Under the pieces are notes generated by a model that ran no database searches, was not told the DNA's origin, and saw only the letters and a program-made list of their open reading frames with translations. The translations under genes were made by a program, and so were the position numbers. 64,000 nt of DNA from the NCBI RefSeq assembly GCF_024323335.1, contig NC_066581.1:228176539-228240538 (forward strand). The letters run 5' to 3'. Below are positions 11,165-21,872 of this stretch, piece after piece. Position 1 is the stretch's first letter; each line of letters opens with the position of its first letter. Origin of the DNA: Lathyrus oleraceus. Its lineage: Eukaryota > Streptophyta > Magnoliopsida > Fabales > Fabaceae.

Positions 11165-12671
11165 GATATCCAGAAGTTGATGGATGAGAATGTAATCTAG
11201 ATTCAATTGTCGAGGGATATAGATTCTGTGAACGTGATAGTGCCAGTATTTAAGACCCCTTAGCGGGTGGTGATTTAATTTGATAGTAGCAACAATAACA
11301 ACATCAACAGATCGGTATCGCCGTTAGTAATACGGTTGACGGGCTCAGTCCCATATGCATCCGCTAAAGTTGTTCTGTATTAATATAATGCTACTATGTT
11401 GGAGAATGGTCAAGAGGTTCCGTTTCCTACGACTGATTCCGTTGTGAACATTGCTGATGTTACAAAGGTGACCCGTAGTGGTCGTGTTTTTGGTCTTGTT
11501 TTCCCAAAAGATGTAGAGGATATTGGTAAGAAGGTTGAGGTACCTGCAATAAATCCAGTTAGTGCTCTGAAGTGCTAGTCTGGTGAATCCAACAATTTGA
11601 AGGCTAGTAATGATGATGAGGTACTAAGATTTATAAATAAGAGTGAATTCAATTGGTGGAGCAACTGCCCCAAACTCCTTCCAAAATTTCAGTGTTGTCT
11701 CTGCTTATGAATTCTGAAGCGCACAGAGAAGCATTGCAAAAAGTATTGGAGTAAGATTATGTAGAGCATGATGTAATAGTAGATCAATTTGACCATATTG
11801 TGGCTAACATCACTTCCTGCAACAACTTGAGCTTTTGTGATGAAGAACTTCCCGAGGAAGGCAGAAATCACAATCTGGCACTACATATATCGATGAATTG
11901 TAAGGAGGATGTGTTTTCCAATGTGTTAGTTAATACCAGTTCTTCGTTGAATGTACTCCCCAAATCAACTTTGTCCAGATTATCATATCAAGGAGCTCCA
12001 ATGAGATACAGTGGCGTGATCGGCAAAGCTTTTGATGGGTCTCGCAAGACTGTTAATGGTGAGGTGGACCTTCTAGTGAAGATAGGTACGAGTGATTTCC
12101 AAATTACTTTCCAAGTAATAGACATCCACCTGGCCTATAGTTGCTTGTTAGGAAGCCCGTGGATACATGAAGTTGGGGTTGTAACATCCACTCTGCATCA
12201 GAAACTAAAATTTATGAAGAATGGTAAGCTCGTCATTGTGGGTGGAGAAAAAGCGATGTTAGTGAGTCATTTGTCGTCTTTCTCATATGTGGAAGCTGAG
12301 AATGAGATTAGAAATCCGCTCCAAGCTCTATCTATTGCTGAAGAGAAGAGAGTTGGGGCGTATATGTCCTCTTTTAAAGATGCTCAGAAGACTGTTGAAG
12401 ATGGTAGTTCTGATCAGTGGGGCCGGATGGTAAAGGTCGCCGAGAACAAGAACCGAGCCGGTTTGGGTTTCCAACAAGGGTCGTTTGTGATAAAAGTTGA
12501 AGATATGCACCCTAGTTTCCATAGCGGAGGGTTCATTTATGGTGATGAACAACACTCAAGTGTCGTGATCGAGGATGATGAAGATAAAGACTGCACCAAT
12601 TTTGTGACGCATGGAAAGGCTTACAACAATTGGATCGTTGTTGATGTTCCTATTATTGTCCATCGCTCTAA
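11165..12671 (+). pseudogene. gag C-terminus and protease pseudogene of element B (exon 1 end)
   Basis: Resumes after the CACTA insertion with IQKLMDEN, then gag C-terminal spacer (VTRSGRVFG), LSLLMNSEAHREALQ, and an aspartic protease domain in an open stretch at 11800-12675. The catalytic triad, DTG in F and G, reads NTS here (SNVLVNTSSSLNVLP), so the protease would be inactive. The conserved SCLLG and WIH motifs remain. Stops near 11200, 11263, 11272 and 11752 interrupt the upstream part. Exon 1 ends at 12671 before a GTAATT donor. Confidence 0.85.
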
Positions 12672-12929
12672 GTAATTGTTTTTATTATTTTTAAAAAAAT
12701 CCTTCTCCTATGCCTAAGGGATAAGTGAACATTGTTGGGCATATTTCAAATTGATCATCAATAAAATGCAATTCTACTCATCCACATCTATGATGTTTTA
12801 TTTGTACTTTTTGTTTTTCTGAAAATGGTAATCACAAAAACCATAAATAAATAAATAATATTTTTCCATCTCCATAATATTTTGTCACTGTTCACTTCTC
12901 TAAAATCAAAATATCAAATTATTATGCAG
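12672..12929 (+). other. Intron between protease and RT in element B (258 bp, both splice sites intact)
   Basis: GTAATT at 12672 and TTATGCAG ending at 12929 fit plant splice sites. Splicing joins AA with G to keep frame into LVSKPIEYNDP. The intron carries AATAAA at 12760-12765. An intron at this place is an established trait of Ogre elements. Compare the broken sites in D and F. Confidence 0.75.
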
Positions 12930-14519
12930 GTTGGTTTCTAAACCCATTGAATACAATGATCCTACTCCTTCTCTAAACTTTGAATTCCCTGTGTTCGAGG
13001 CTGAGGAAGAAAGTGATGAAGAAGTGTCCGATGAATTGTCTCATCTACTTGAGTACGAGGAAAAAGCCATTCAACCGTTCAAAGAGCAGATTGAGCTAGT
13101 CAACTTGGGTTCTGAAGATGATGTGAAGAAGGTCAAGATTGGATCTCAACTGAGGTTAAAAAGAGGTTGATTGATCTTCTCCGAGAGCATTCAGATGTGT
13201 TTTCCTGGTCCTATCAAGACATGTCTGGTTTAGATTCTGAGGTTGTGGAGCACAGATTACCTTTGAAGCCAGAATGCCCGCCAGTCAAGCAGAAGTTGAG
13301 GAGAACTCATCCTGATATGGCAATTAAGATCAAAGAAAAAGTGCAAAAGCAGATCAATGTCGGTTTCCTTGTTAACACTGAGTATCTGCAGTGGGTGGCC
13401 AACATTGTGCCTGTTCCGAAGAAGGATGGAAAAGTCCGTATGTGTGTTGATTATAGAGATTTGAACAAAGCTAGTTCGAAAGATGATTTTCCTCTACCAC
13501 ACATTGATATGTTGGTAGAAAATACAACTAAATTTAAAGTCTTTTCGTTTATGGACGGATTTTCCGGTTATAATCAGATAAGATGGCACCCGAAGATATG
13601 GAGAAGACCACATTCATTAGACCCTAAGGAACATTCTTTTATAAAGTGATGCCTTTCGATTTAAAGAATGCTGGTGCAACATACCAGAGAGCAATGACCA
13701 CTCTTTTTCATGCTATGATGCAGAAAGAGATCGAAGTCTATGTTGATAATATGATTGCTAAATCCAGTAATGAAGAAGAACATGTTGAGCATTTGTTGAC
13801 ACTATTCCAGAGTTTGAGGAAGTACAAACTCCGCTTGAATCCCAATAAGTGTACATTTGGTGTTCGCTCTGGTAAGTTGTTGGGCTTTATTGTCACTGAT
13901 AAGGGTATTGAAGTTGATCCTGCCAAGGTCAAAGCAATACAAGAGATGCCTGCGCCCAAAACTGAGAAGCAAGTCAGAGGTTTTCTCGGCCACTTGAATT
14001 ATATCTCGAGATTTATATCGCATATGACGGCCACATGTGCACCTATATTCAAGCTTCTTTGGAAAGATCAGTCTTATGATTGGACCGAGGATTTCCATAA
14101 AGCTTTTGACAGCATCAAAGAATATCTACTTGAGCCTCCGATTCTGTCTCCACCTGTTGAAGGAAGACCTTTGATCATGTATTTGACCTTACTTGATGAG
14201 AGTATGGGTTATGTTCTAGGTCAGCAAGATGAAAGTGGAAAGAAACAATATGTTATTTACTACCTCAGTAAGAAATTCACCGACTGTGAGACTCAGTATT
14301 TTATGCTTAAAAAGACTTGTTGCGCATTGGCTTGGGTTGCTAAGCGTCTGCGCCAGTATATGTTGAATCATACCACTTGGTTGATATCCAAAATGGATCC
14401 AATCAAGTCTATTTTTCAGAAGCCTGCTTTAACTGGGAGAATTTCCCGTTGGCAGATGTTGTTATCAGAGTATGATATTGAATACCGATCTCAAAAAGTA
14501 ATTAAAGGTAGTATCTTGG
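12930..14519 (+). pseudogene. pol: RT and RNase H pseudogene of element B, interrupted by element D
   Basis: RT motifs in order: VKQKLRRTHPDMAIKIKEKV, NIVPVPKKDGKVRMCVDYRD, FSFMDGFSGYNQI, then VYVDNMIAKS. The catalytic YVDD box has become YVDN, which would abolish polymerase activity. RNase H follows (LIMYLTLLDESMGYVLGQ, YYLSKKFTDCE). There is a frameshift near 13155 and a one-base loss near 13578 (QIRWHPK instead of QIKMAPE), which is compensated by 13646. The frame stops reading as pol at 14519, where D inserted after the duplicated CTTGG, and resumes at 29613 (DDHLAHQP). Confidence 0.9.
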
Positions 14520-16595
14520 TGTAGCGGGGTATTCGTTACCATTAGAGATATTGACTAAATCCAAGGTAAATCATACAAGTCGAGTCGCCACCGCACTTCT
14601 ATTTATCCAAAGGAATGGTTAGAAAGCGAACAAAAACCTAAAAGTTTTATCGAATCAAAAACTAGTAAAAATGTCAGAGATCTGGGTAAGGGGGTTGGTT
14701 ATGCAATGGGAAGGTGTTAGGCCCCCCAAAGCATCCTAGGTACTCCTAGGGAGCCCTTTTCACATTTGTTGCAAAGGTTGTTGTTTTTGTGAAAATTTAT
14801 TTGTGCAAACATGATTGAAGGGATGAGAAAAACGTGTATGTTTATCTAATGTACTACTTACTAAAAGAAGGGTCAAAAGAAAATGACTCGCACGGACGTC
14901 GCATCCACTTCATACGTATCTCATTTGAATCTGAGAATCAGAGTCTTCGTAGCTCGGCTACCTATGGGTTAAAGAGGAGTGTGCTCGCTAAGACATCGCG
15001 TCTTATGCCTACGTATCTCATCTGGGATGAAAATCAGAGTAAAACGTAGTTCGACTAACTATGGGGTAAGGGTTGTGTTTTGGGGTGAATGACGTTACTA
15101 CGCAATCTACCGGATGCTCGACCTTTGGAGACTTACTCGCCTGTAGTAGAAGGAGATAACGTGTTCTTAGGAGAATAAAAATCAATGAGTTTGGGGTGTT
15201 TAGGGATGCTCATGCAAAAAGGCAGTCCTAGATGAAGGAATCGCGCTACCTTAAATGACATGCCACGAGAGGCTATACGAAACCTAAGAAATCGGTAACA
15301 TGCGGGAAAAGTAAAGGGATCGAGAGATCTACCATACGGATAAAGATCCGAAGTAACAACAATTAGATAAATAAGAAACCCAAAGACTCTTCCAAGCTAA
15401 ACACCATCAAAGAAAGCGAGTCAGTACAGGTAATCGGAATAAATCTCCAGGTGGTATCCCACAAATAAAGTGGAACACCAGGCAAGCCATCTCTGCAAGA
15501 GTCATATGAGCCCTCATAAAACAAAACTCAACAAACGGGTTAGAGAAACAAGATGCGGTAATCAAGAGTTGCCCCCAAATCAAAATGTAACCACATGAAT
15601 CATGCCATTAAAATTCACAAAAAGCTCACAAAAAGCAACCAAGGGTAGGAGGCCTAAACCTCTTGTCAAACACATGCATCAAAAGGGTATCAAATTCACC
15701 CATAATACCTCATACATTCAGAGCATTCAAATTAAAAGCATAAAGTAATGGGAATAAGGCAAACCTGACTGGAGAGATCGAATGAAATTGAATTGCCCGG
15801 TTGGGTTTGCAAAGCAATCTGAGGGTTTATATGAGAGGGAATTGGTTCTTTGCCGATGAGTTCCCTTCAGTCTCTGGAGGTTGCTCTGAACTCTGTTAGC
15901 TCTTCTCTCACTATCTTTTTCCCTGCCAGAGTAATAGGAATAGAATTGCCTTTTGTTTCACTGAAACTCTGAATTTATAACCTGATTTTTGTGGACCTGT
16001 GGGCTCAAATGAGAGAGGGCCAAGTCCAAAAAAATTCTGTTATATTTTATTTATTTATTTATTTATTTATTTTTTTCGTTTTTCGTTCTTTTTTTTTTTA
16101 AACACGTGGGCTTCGCCTAGCGAGCATGACAGTTCAAGAAATTCCTCTAAGCGTAGGTGATTCTGGTGGCTTTTCTTGGGACTCGCTAGGCAACCCATTC
16201 TGCTCGCCTAGCGAGCATGACAGCTCATGAACAAACTTTTGCTCCTTCAAGATTAATGTTTTAACTGACGAATAGACCCCATTTGAACCTGTTGGAAGTA
16301 TCTCAAGCCATTCCCTTATGTTGACTGATCATCTAAATAGAACCCACAAAGTGTCTTGGATGATACTCAAGCTTCAAACAAAAGATGTTAGTGACACATT
16401 TTTGTGCTTTTGGTTAGTAAATAAAAGTAAGAGAAACAATGATGTATAATTCAAGCATGCTTGGTGATCTCAAACCAATCACAAGGAGTCCCACCCAAAG
16501 GCAAAGGGAACCAAGATGCTAAAGATCCTTGAGGCAATGCAAATGCAATGTTATGATGCCATGAGGGATCTTAGGGTCAAAATTGGGGTCTTACA
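14520..16595 (-). repeat. 3' LTR of element D (2,076 bp)
   Basis: On the minus strand it starts TGTAAGACCCCAATTTTGAC at 16595 and ends CCCCGCTACA at 14520. The last 520 bases on the right recur at 29077-29607 with ten differences by eye (nine transitions). U3 contains CACGTG at 16103-16108 and the repeated CGCCTAGCGAGC hairpin. A TATAAAT box lies on the minus strand at 15973-15979. U5 has the bipartite hairpin motif (14989-15052) and a TGGCGACTCG copy (14581-14590). The U5 end is homologous to F's LTR end although the LTRs differ greatly in length. Confidence 0.92.
14989..15052 (-). other. LTR bipartite hairpin motif in element D
   Basis: On the minus strand GAACTAC (15052-15046) is followed by a 4-bp stem with a CCCAG loop (15030-15018), then TACGTAGGCA, then a perfect 6-bp stem TAAGAC/GTCTTA with loop GCGAT (15005-14989), then GCGAGC. 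A second, degenerate copy lies at about 14960-14891. The arrangement and loops match those in G's LTR with different stem bases. Confidence 0.65.
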
Positions 16596-18544
16596 GATGC
16601 CCCTATTTAAGGTCATTCTAGCCGGAGAAGTGAAGGTTAAAATCTTCGTCTCGACGGGGTAGAATGGGCTTAAATAATAACAAAGAGATGAATTTTGGTC
16701 CCTAAGAGACCTCATGATGCAAATGTAGGTATGAAAAATGGTAGCACTCTGTGGAGATATGTGTCCACAAAAGCAAAGAAATCAGAAGCCACTGATAATC
16801 CATATGAGCAATTCACTCCATGGGACCAAGACCCTGGGGACTCTCCTGGGGATAGAAAAGGGATAAAAATGCGCGAGCAGGTCACGACTCAAAGCGTGGG
16901 GAACAGAATTCCAAAGGGAAAAGATCCAATGGAAAGACTCGAGCTGACTCGAAGATGCATGTATTGGGGAATATGCCAATACAGCAAAAAACTATCCACA
17001 GCGGATACTTCGGATAAAATTCGGATGAAAACGATCCACTAAGGGACTTCGCTGGGGATGTCCACAAGGACACTCCTGGGGAAGCAGCGGGACGAGGTAT
17101 TACTGGTTACTGGGTAATAAGCTCAAGGAGACATGTGATCTGAACGCCAGGTATGAGGGTGAGAGATACAACATGCTCAGGAAGAGATGAATATCCAAGA
17201 CCGGCGTAAGGGTGAGAGATATCAAAACTTCAAAACGTCTGAGGAAAACCTAAAAGGTATACTTCAACTCATGGATTCTGACTCCACAGGGGACAAAAAG
17301 TCATAATAGGGAGCAGGGAGGAAGGAACACCAGGGATACCAGTTACTGGGCATATAATAGGTGACCAACCAAGACGTGAATTGGGGAATATTCCCAAAAC
17401 ACTCATCATCCAAAAGAGGACTAAAAGCAAACTCGATTACAAGATGGGTATTCGACTCCACAAAGGGGATACGAATCTTACTCAATTGGGGAAGAACAAA
17501 AGGCTTCAGACCCGAGAGTGCATGAGATATACTATCTATTACCGTCAGAACGTAGATAATATACTCGCATGGACGATTATCCACAACCGGTTACTGGGTT
17601 AATAAAGGATAAATCGACCGAAAAGAAAAGGCATCGGGATACCGAAACTAGGTATATAATGATGACCAATTCAGGGGAGAAACAATCGTTACCAACAACA
17701 ACAAGGTAGACGAGAGATGACCCGCTGGGGATAAATTGCGTAATCAGGGCAATTATCCAATCAGATAAGGGGATATCGTCACCGAATATTGGATGAAGAT
17801 AATTGTCACCAATTAAAGATGAGCAAAAATAGTTACACTGCAAAAAGGGAAGAAATAGGGTTTACAACTACCGGTATGAGGATAGAGAAACACAGACTCC
17901 GTCGGGGATAATAATTACTAATTATTGAGCAATTATTCATTTACCACGGGGAAACAGGAAAAGAGTCTCAAGAGACCGATCTAGGATCAAACTAGATAGG
18001 CACACCAAATCAAGACTTGTCCCGGTGAGGATATAACTCAATGGGGAAAACCATCCCAGTATATGTGTTGGGAAGGAACAAAAACAATCGACATCCACGA
18101 GGATATAACCCGGTGGGGAATATGGAAGAAAGGATAGACGCTTTCTGCCTATGGAGCTGACTCTATATGGAGAGATCACACACACACGTCTGCTTGGGGA
18201 AGTATATCACCAAATAGTAGGAGACAGCAAACAACGATATATGGCAAAGAATGCAACATGACTATCTGAATGTTATAATTATGCATGTATATGTGTGGTT
18301 TATGTATGATGTATGTTGACAAACAGACATATCTAACACAACCAGGTCCAGGAATCAGCCACCCAGTACTACATCTCAAGAGAGAAAGCCAAGTTCACCG
18401 GGGAGTATCCAATCTGGTGGGGATCAGAGATACCAGGAAGCAAAGAACTCTGTAAGGGATGAATCATCAATCATTCCAGCTGGGGACGAGAGTTATCACA
18501 GACATGGTCCACCACACCAACAACTCTACTGGGGAATTAATCAG
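16596..18544 (-). other. 3' noncoding region of element D (GGGGA-rich)
   Basis: No ORF on the element's strand that resembles a protein. About 16 GGGGA motifs occur irregularly between 17281 and 18540 on the plus strand, mostly in the context ACTCCACNGGGGA or CTGGGGA, 20-150 bases apart. Directly at 16596 the minus strand shows a purine-rich stretch (AATAGGGGCATC) next to the LTR, the likely polypurine tract. The zone 18180-18350 matches F at 47990-48125 in reverse orientation. Confidence 0.65.
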
Positions 18545-19584
18545 TGCATTTTGATGCAAATTCTTCTATATTTATATTTATGCATTTCCATGTTTTAGTT
18601 TGGTTATTTTTCACTTTTAATGTGTTTTCATAATTTATGTTATTTTTGCACTTATTTAATTTTCGTATTTAATTTTCAGCATTAGCAGCTTTCGCGAGAA
18701 AAAACATATCTTGAGCTAGGAGTATCAGATTGAGAAGTGCTACCAGTCGATGGAAAGCTAAGAAAAAGATCTACAACTTTTGTTCAGAAGTCGAGAGCTG
18801 AATCAGACTGTAGAAGGGCCATAAAATTCGTTGAAGTTGCAGGATTAGTTTTATTTAAGTTTTGGGTCATTAATTTTGGGTTTGGGTTATGTTTTCGATC
18901 CAGTTGGGTTGTAAACCAAATTCCTTGTTTTCCATATACCTAGCAGCCGCATAACATTAGGATCACTATTGACGATTACTTGAAAGCTTTGGCAAGAATT
19001 CTCATGAAGAACTAATCGATCCAAACAATTTCTTGTATTCGGGTTCCGATACCTTGAGATTTTAGTAATTCTTATTCAGGTTTTTTATTCCTTTCAATAT
19101 TAACAAATGTATTTTGTTTGCTTAATCCGATTTACATATGCTATATTGATTTAATCTGATTGATTGTGTGATCCTAACTATAGTCACGATTTCGTTTGCT
19201 TAATTCGTTATCGAGTCCGTTTAATTCATGAAACTTAATCCCGTTTGCTTAATTCGGATAATAGGAGCATACAACTTATACTATCAATTGCGCTTGTCAG
19301 TTGATATTATAATCGAATAGGAATAGTTAATCTGCGGTTGGAATTACGATAGTCGATGATAGGCAAAGACCGAATCAGTAAATTGTTGCTACAGCTTATT
19401 TCAATAATCACTTATTTTAATCTATTTTTTTAATTGAATCCTAAACCAACCAAAACCTCATTAATCGTTACTATCATTGGTTAATTCATTCAAGAATCCT
19501 TGTGAGAATGATAATCCGAGTCAATTTGTCGCTAAACTACATTTTTTGAAAAACTACTCGTTTTTGATCCGCGCGCGACAGCGG
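18545..19584. mobile_element. Putative solo LTR inserted in element D's 3' noncoding region
   Basis: A 1,040-bp AT-rich block unlike its surroundings, flanked by ATCAG at 18540-18544 and 19585-19589. Removing it gives continuous D sequence. It begins TGCATTTTGATGC and contains spaced copies of CGTTTGCTTAATTCG (about 19130-19260). It ends GCGCGACAGCGG, so it lacks the usual terminal CA unless four bases were added; GCGACA lies four bases inside. It resembles a Ty3/gypsy LTR (Athila-like is a guess). No ORF. Confidence 0.55.
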
Positions 19585-20240
19585 ATCAGGAATCTATCCG
19601 AGGAGATAAAGGATTTATCGGGATCAACCACCAAATACCGCTCTTGCCCAAAGAGATCCAAGCTGCTGAGGAAGAAAGATTGTTACTCTGCTGAAGGGAA
19701 GAGAGGTGACTCTCAACAAGCAATTCACTTGGTAGGATAAACCACAAAAGGTTCCGGAGGGAGGAGATACAGTCATGCCAGGAATATGGACAAAAATCTT
19801 ACCCTGTTGGGGATCGTACCACCCTTGGGAGAGCACTGAGGATCTTCTAAGTATCCTTTCATCATTGTGAATGTTCACTTTGTTTAAAAACAAATTATAA
19901 AAAATTTGATCGTTTAAAACAATGATATTTTCTTAATCAAAACATGCAAAACATTTGTTGAATAGAAACAGATAAGAGTGCCAATAATTGGATAAAAGAC
20001 TCAAATTTATTTGATAGAATGGTAGTCTGCGAATGGCAAGGCTCCATAGATCTTTACAAATTTGAAATTGGTGATATATATTGGAAAAGGGCTACATTGA
20101 ACATAATGACCATTTCTCCACCAATTCTGAATCCGATGTATTTGAAGCTTTGGTTGATAATGAGCAAGAATCTCTGACGGATGACAGTTGTAGAACAAAG
20201 TCTTGTCAGGATGCAGTTACTTGCCAAATCCCTAATTTTT
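19585..20240 (-). other. Remainder of element D's 3' noncoding region
   Basis: Reverse complement matches F at about 46430-46800 (the Ca-rich AT stretch with AAACAAAGTGAACATTCAC and the segment around CCATAGATCTTTACAAATTTG). No gene. It links the hairpin array to the GGGGA-rich zone. Confidence 0.6.
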
Positions 20241-20402
20241 GCCTAGATTGCCCCAGGATGAGGTACTCAATCTAGCGGGATACATATATCATTATTATAT
20301 ATCTTTTATGTCTCTAACTTTTGCCTGGATCGCCCTTTTGGGTTTTCAATCCACCAAGACGCTCATTTTTGCCTAAGCCGCCCTTTCGGGTTTTCAACTT
20401 AG
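20241..20402 (-). other. Post-pol hairpin array of element D
   Basis: Three inverted repeats on the minus strand: 20402-20398 with 20377-20373 (CTAAG/CTTAG), 20353-20349 with 20330-20326 (TGGAT/ATCCA), and 20275-20268 with 20250-20243 (perfect 8 bp CTAGATTG/CAATCTAG). The first has an inner CCC-GAAA-GGG, and each is followed by GGCAAAA-type sequence. It sits just after the altered pol end. Confidence 0.75.
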
Positions 20403-20406
20403 CGAG

Positions 20407-21612
20407 CTATTCAGTTTTTATTTTTTTGGCGAAGTATCTCTTGACTGCATATGAATTCACAGAACGAGTGAAATCCTCCCCATCCATAGTTGTAAGTATC
20501 AAAGCACTGCCTGAAAAGGCTCTCTTAACAACATATGGACCTTCATAGTTTGGAGTCCACTTGCCCCTGGAATCGGGCGCGAAAGACAAAACTTTCTTGA
20601 GCACAAGGTCACATTCTCGGAACACACGAGGCTTGACCTTCTTATCAAAAGCTTTCTTCATTCTTTGCTGATATAACTGACCATGGCACATAGCCGTCAA
20701 TCTCTTCTCTTCAATCCAATTCAGCTGGTCATAACGACTCTGAACCCATTCAGCATCAGTCAACTTGGCTTCCATCAAGACTCTCATTGATGGGATCTTC
20801 ACCTCTACAGGGAGTACAGCCTCCGATCTTGACTTAGCGATCATGTCGTCAACATATACCTCAATCTCCTTATGCATCATGTCATGGAACAAGGTAGTCA
20901 TAGCTCGTTGATACGTGGCTCCGGCGTTCTTCAAACCGAAGGGCATCACTCGATAACAGAATGTTCCCCAAGGTGTGATGAATGTTGTCTTCTCCATATC
21001 CTCGGGTGCCATTTTAATCTGATTATATCCGGAAAATCCGTCCATAAACGAGAAGACATTGAATTTAGCTGTATTGTCTACCAACATATCAATATGTGGT
21101 AGAGGGAAATCATCTTTCGGACTAGCTTTATTCAAGTCTCTATAGTCCACACACATCCGGACTTTTCCGTCTTTCTTAGGCACGGGCACAATATTGGCCA
21201 CCCATTGAGGATATGTAGAAGTCACCAGAAACCCCGCATCAATTTGCTTATGAACTTCCTCTTTGATCTTCATTGGCATATCAGGATGAGTTCTTTTGAG
21301 TTTCTGCTTCACAGGCACGCACTCAGGCTTTAAAGGTAGGAAATGTTGCACAATATCAACTTAATCAACTCCTTCTTAACAGATTCTTCCAGAAGTGCCC
21401 CAATCTTTACCTCTCGCACACAATCTTCAGACCCCAAGTTGATTGTTTCCAGATTCTCAACATGCGGCTGAATGATCTTCTCTTCATGCTCAAGTAGACG
21501 GGTAATCTCATCAGGAATCTCTTCAACATCATCTTCCTCTGCCTCAAATACAGGGAATTCAAAATTGGGAGATGGTGTTGGGTCATTATGTTCAATGGGT
21601 TTAGAAATCAAC
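20407..21612 (-). pseudogene. pol: Internally deleted pol of element D: RT fused to integrase C-terminus
   Basis: Minus strand. Exon 2 starts at 21612 (ISKPIEHNDPTPSPNFEFPV). A deletion of some 60-70 bp near 21357 breaks the frame between LIKL and the IVQHFLPLKPECV region. RT then runs cleanly to VYVDDMIAKS (YVDD intact), where near 20821-20825 it is fused in frame to VLPVEVKIPSMRVLMEAKL of the integrase C-terminal domain. About 2.2 kb (RT end, both RNase H domains, zinc finger, integrase core) is gone compared with F. The usual stop after KRYFA is changed, so the frame runs on for KKIKTE. The 314-codon fusion is open but cannot provide integrase catalysis. Confidence 0.9.
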
Positions 21613-21872
21613 CGGCATAATGATTTTGGATATGAAAAGATTTAGAATTCAAACAAGGCAAATCATTATGCAGATGAAAGATTGATTTTATTCCATTTTG
21701 AGGTTTTATGTGATCACCAATTTCATGCAAAAGCGAAAAGGGAAAATAAATGGAAAAACAAACATTTAACATGAATTTATTGAATGAAAATATCAATGTA
21801 CTTATGCGCCAACAATGTCATCACTCCTCCTTTTAGCATGGGAGAAGGGTTTTCAAACAAAGTGATTATTAC
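21613..21872 (-). other. Intron of element D with a mutated splice acceptor
   Basis: On the minus strand the donor GTAATA begins at 21872. The acceptor, TATGCAG in B and F, reads TATGCCG at 21619-21613, so the AG is lost. AATAAA lies at 21692-21687. Length (260 bp) agrees with the homologous introns in B, F and G. Confidence 0.7.

Noticed and set aside
17281..18540. G-quadruplex cluster
   Set aside because: GGGG runs are 20-150 bases apart, too far for a single quadruplex; described as a motif-rich noncoding region instead.
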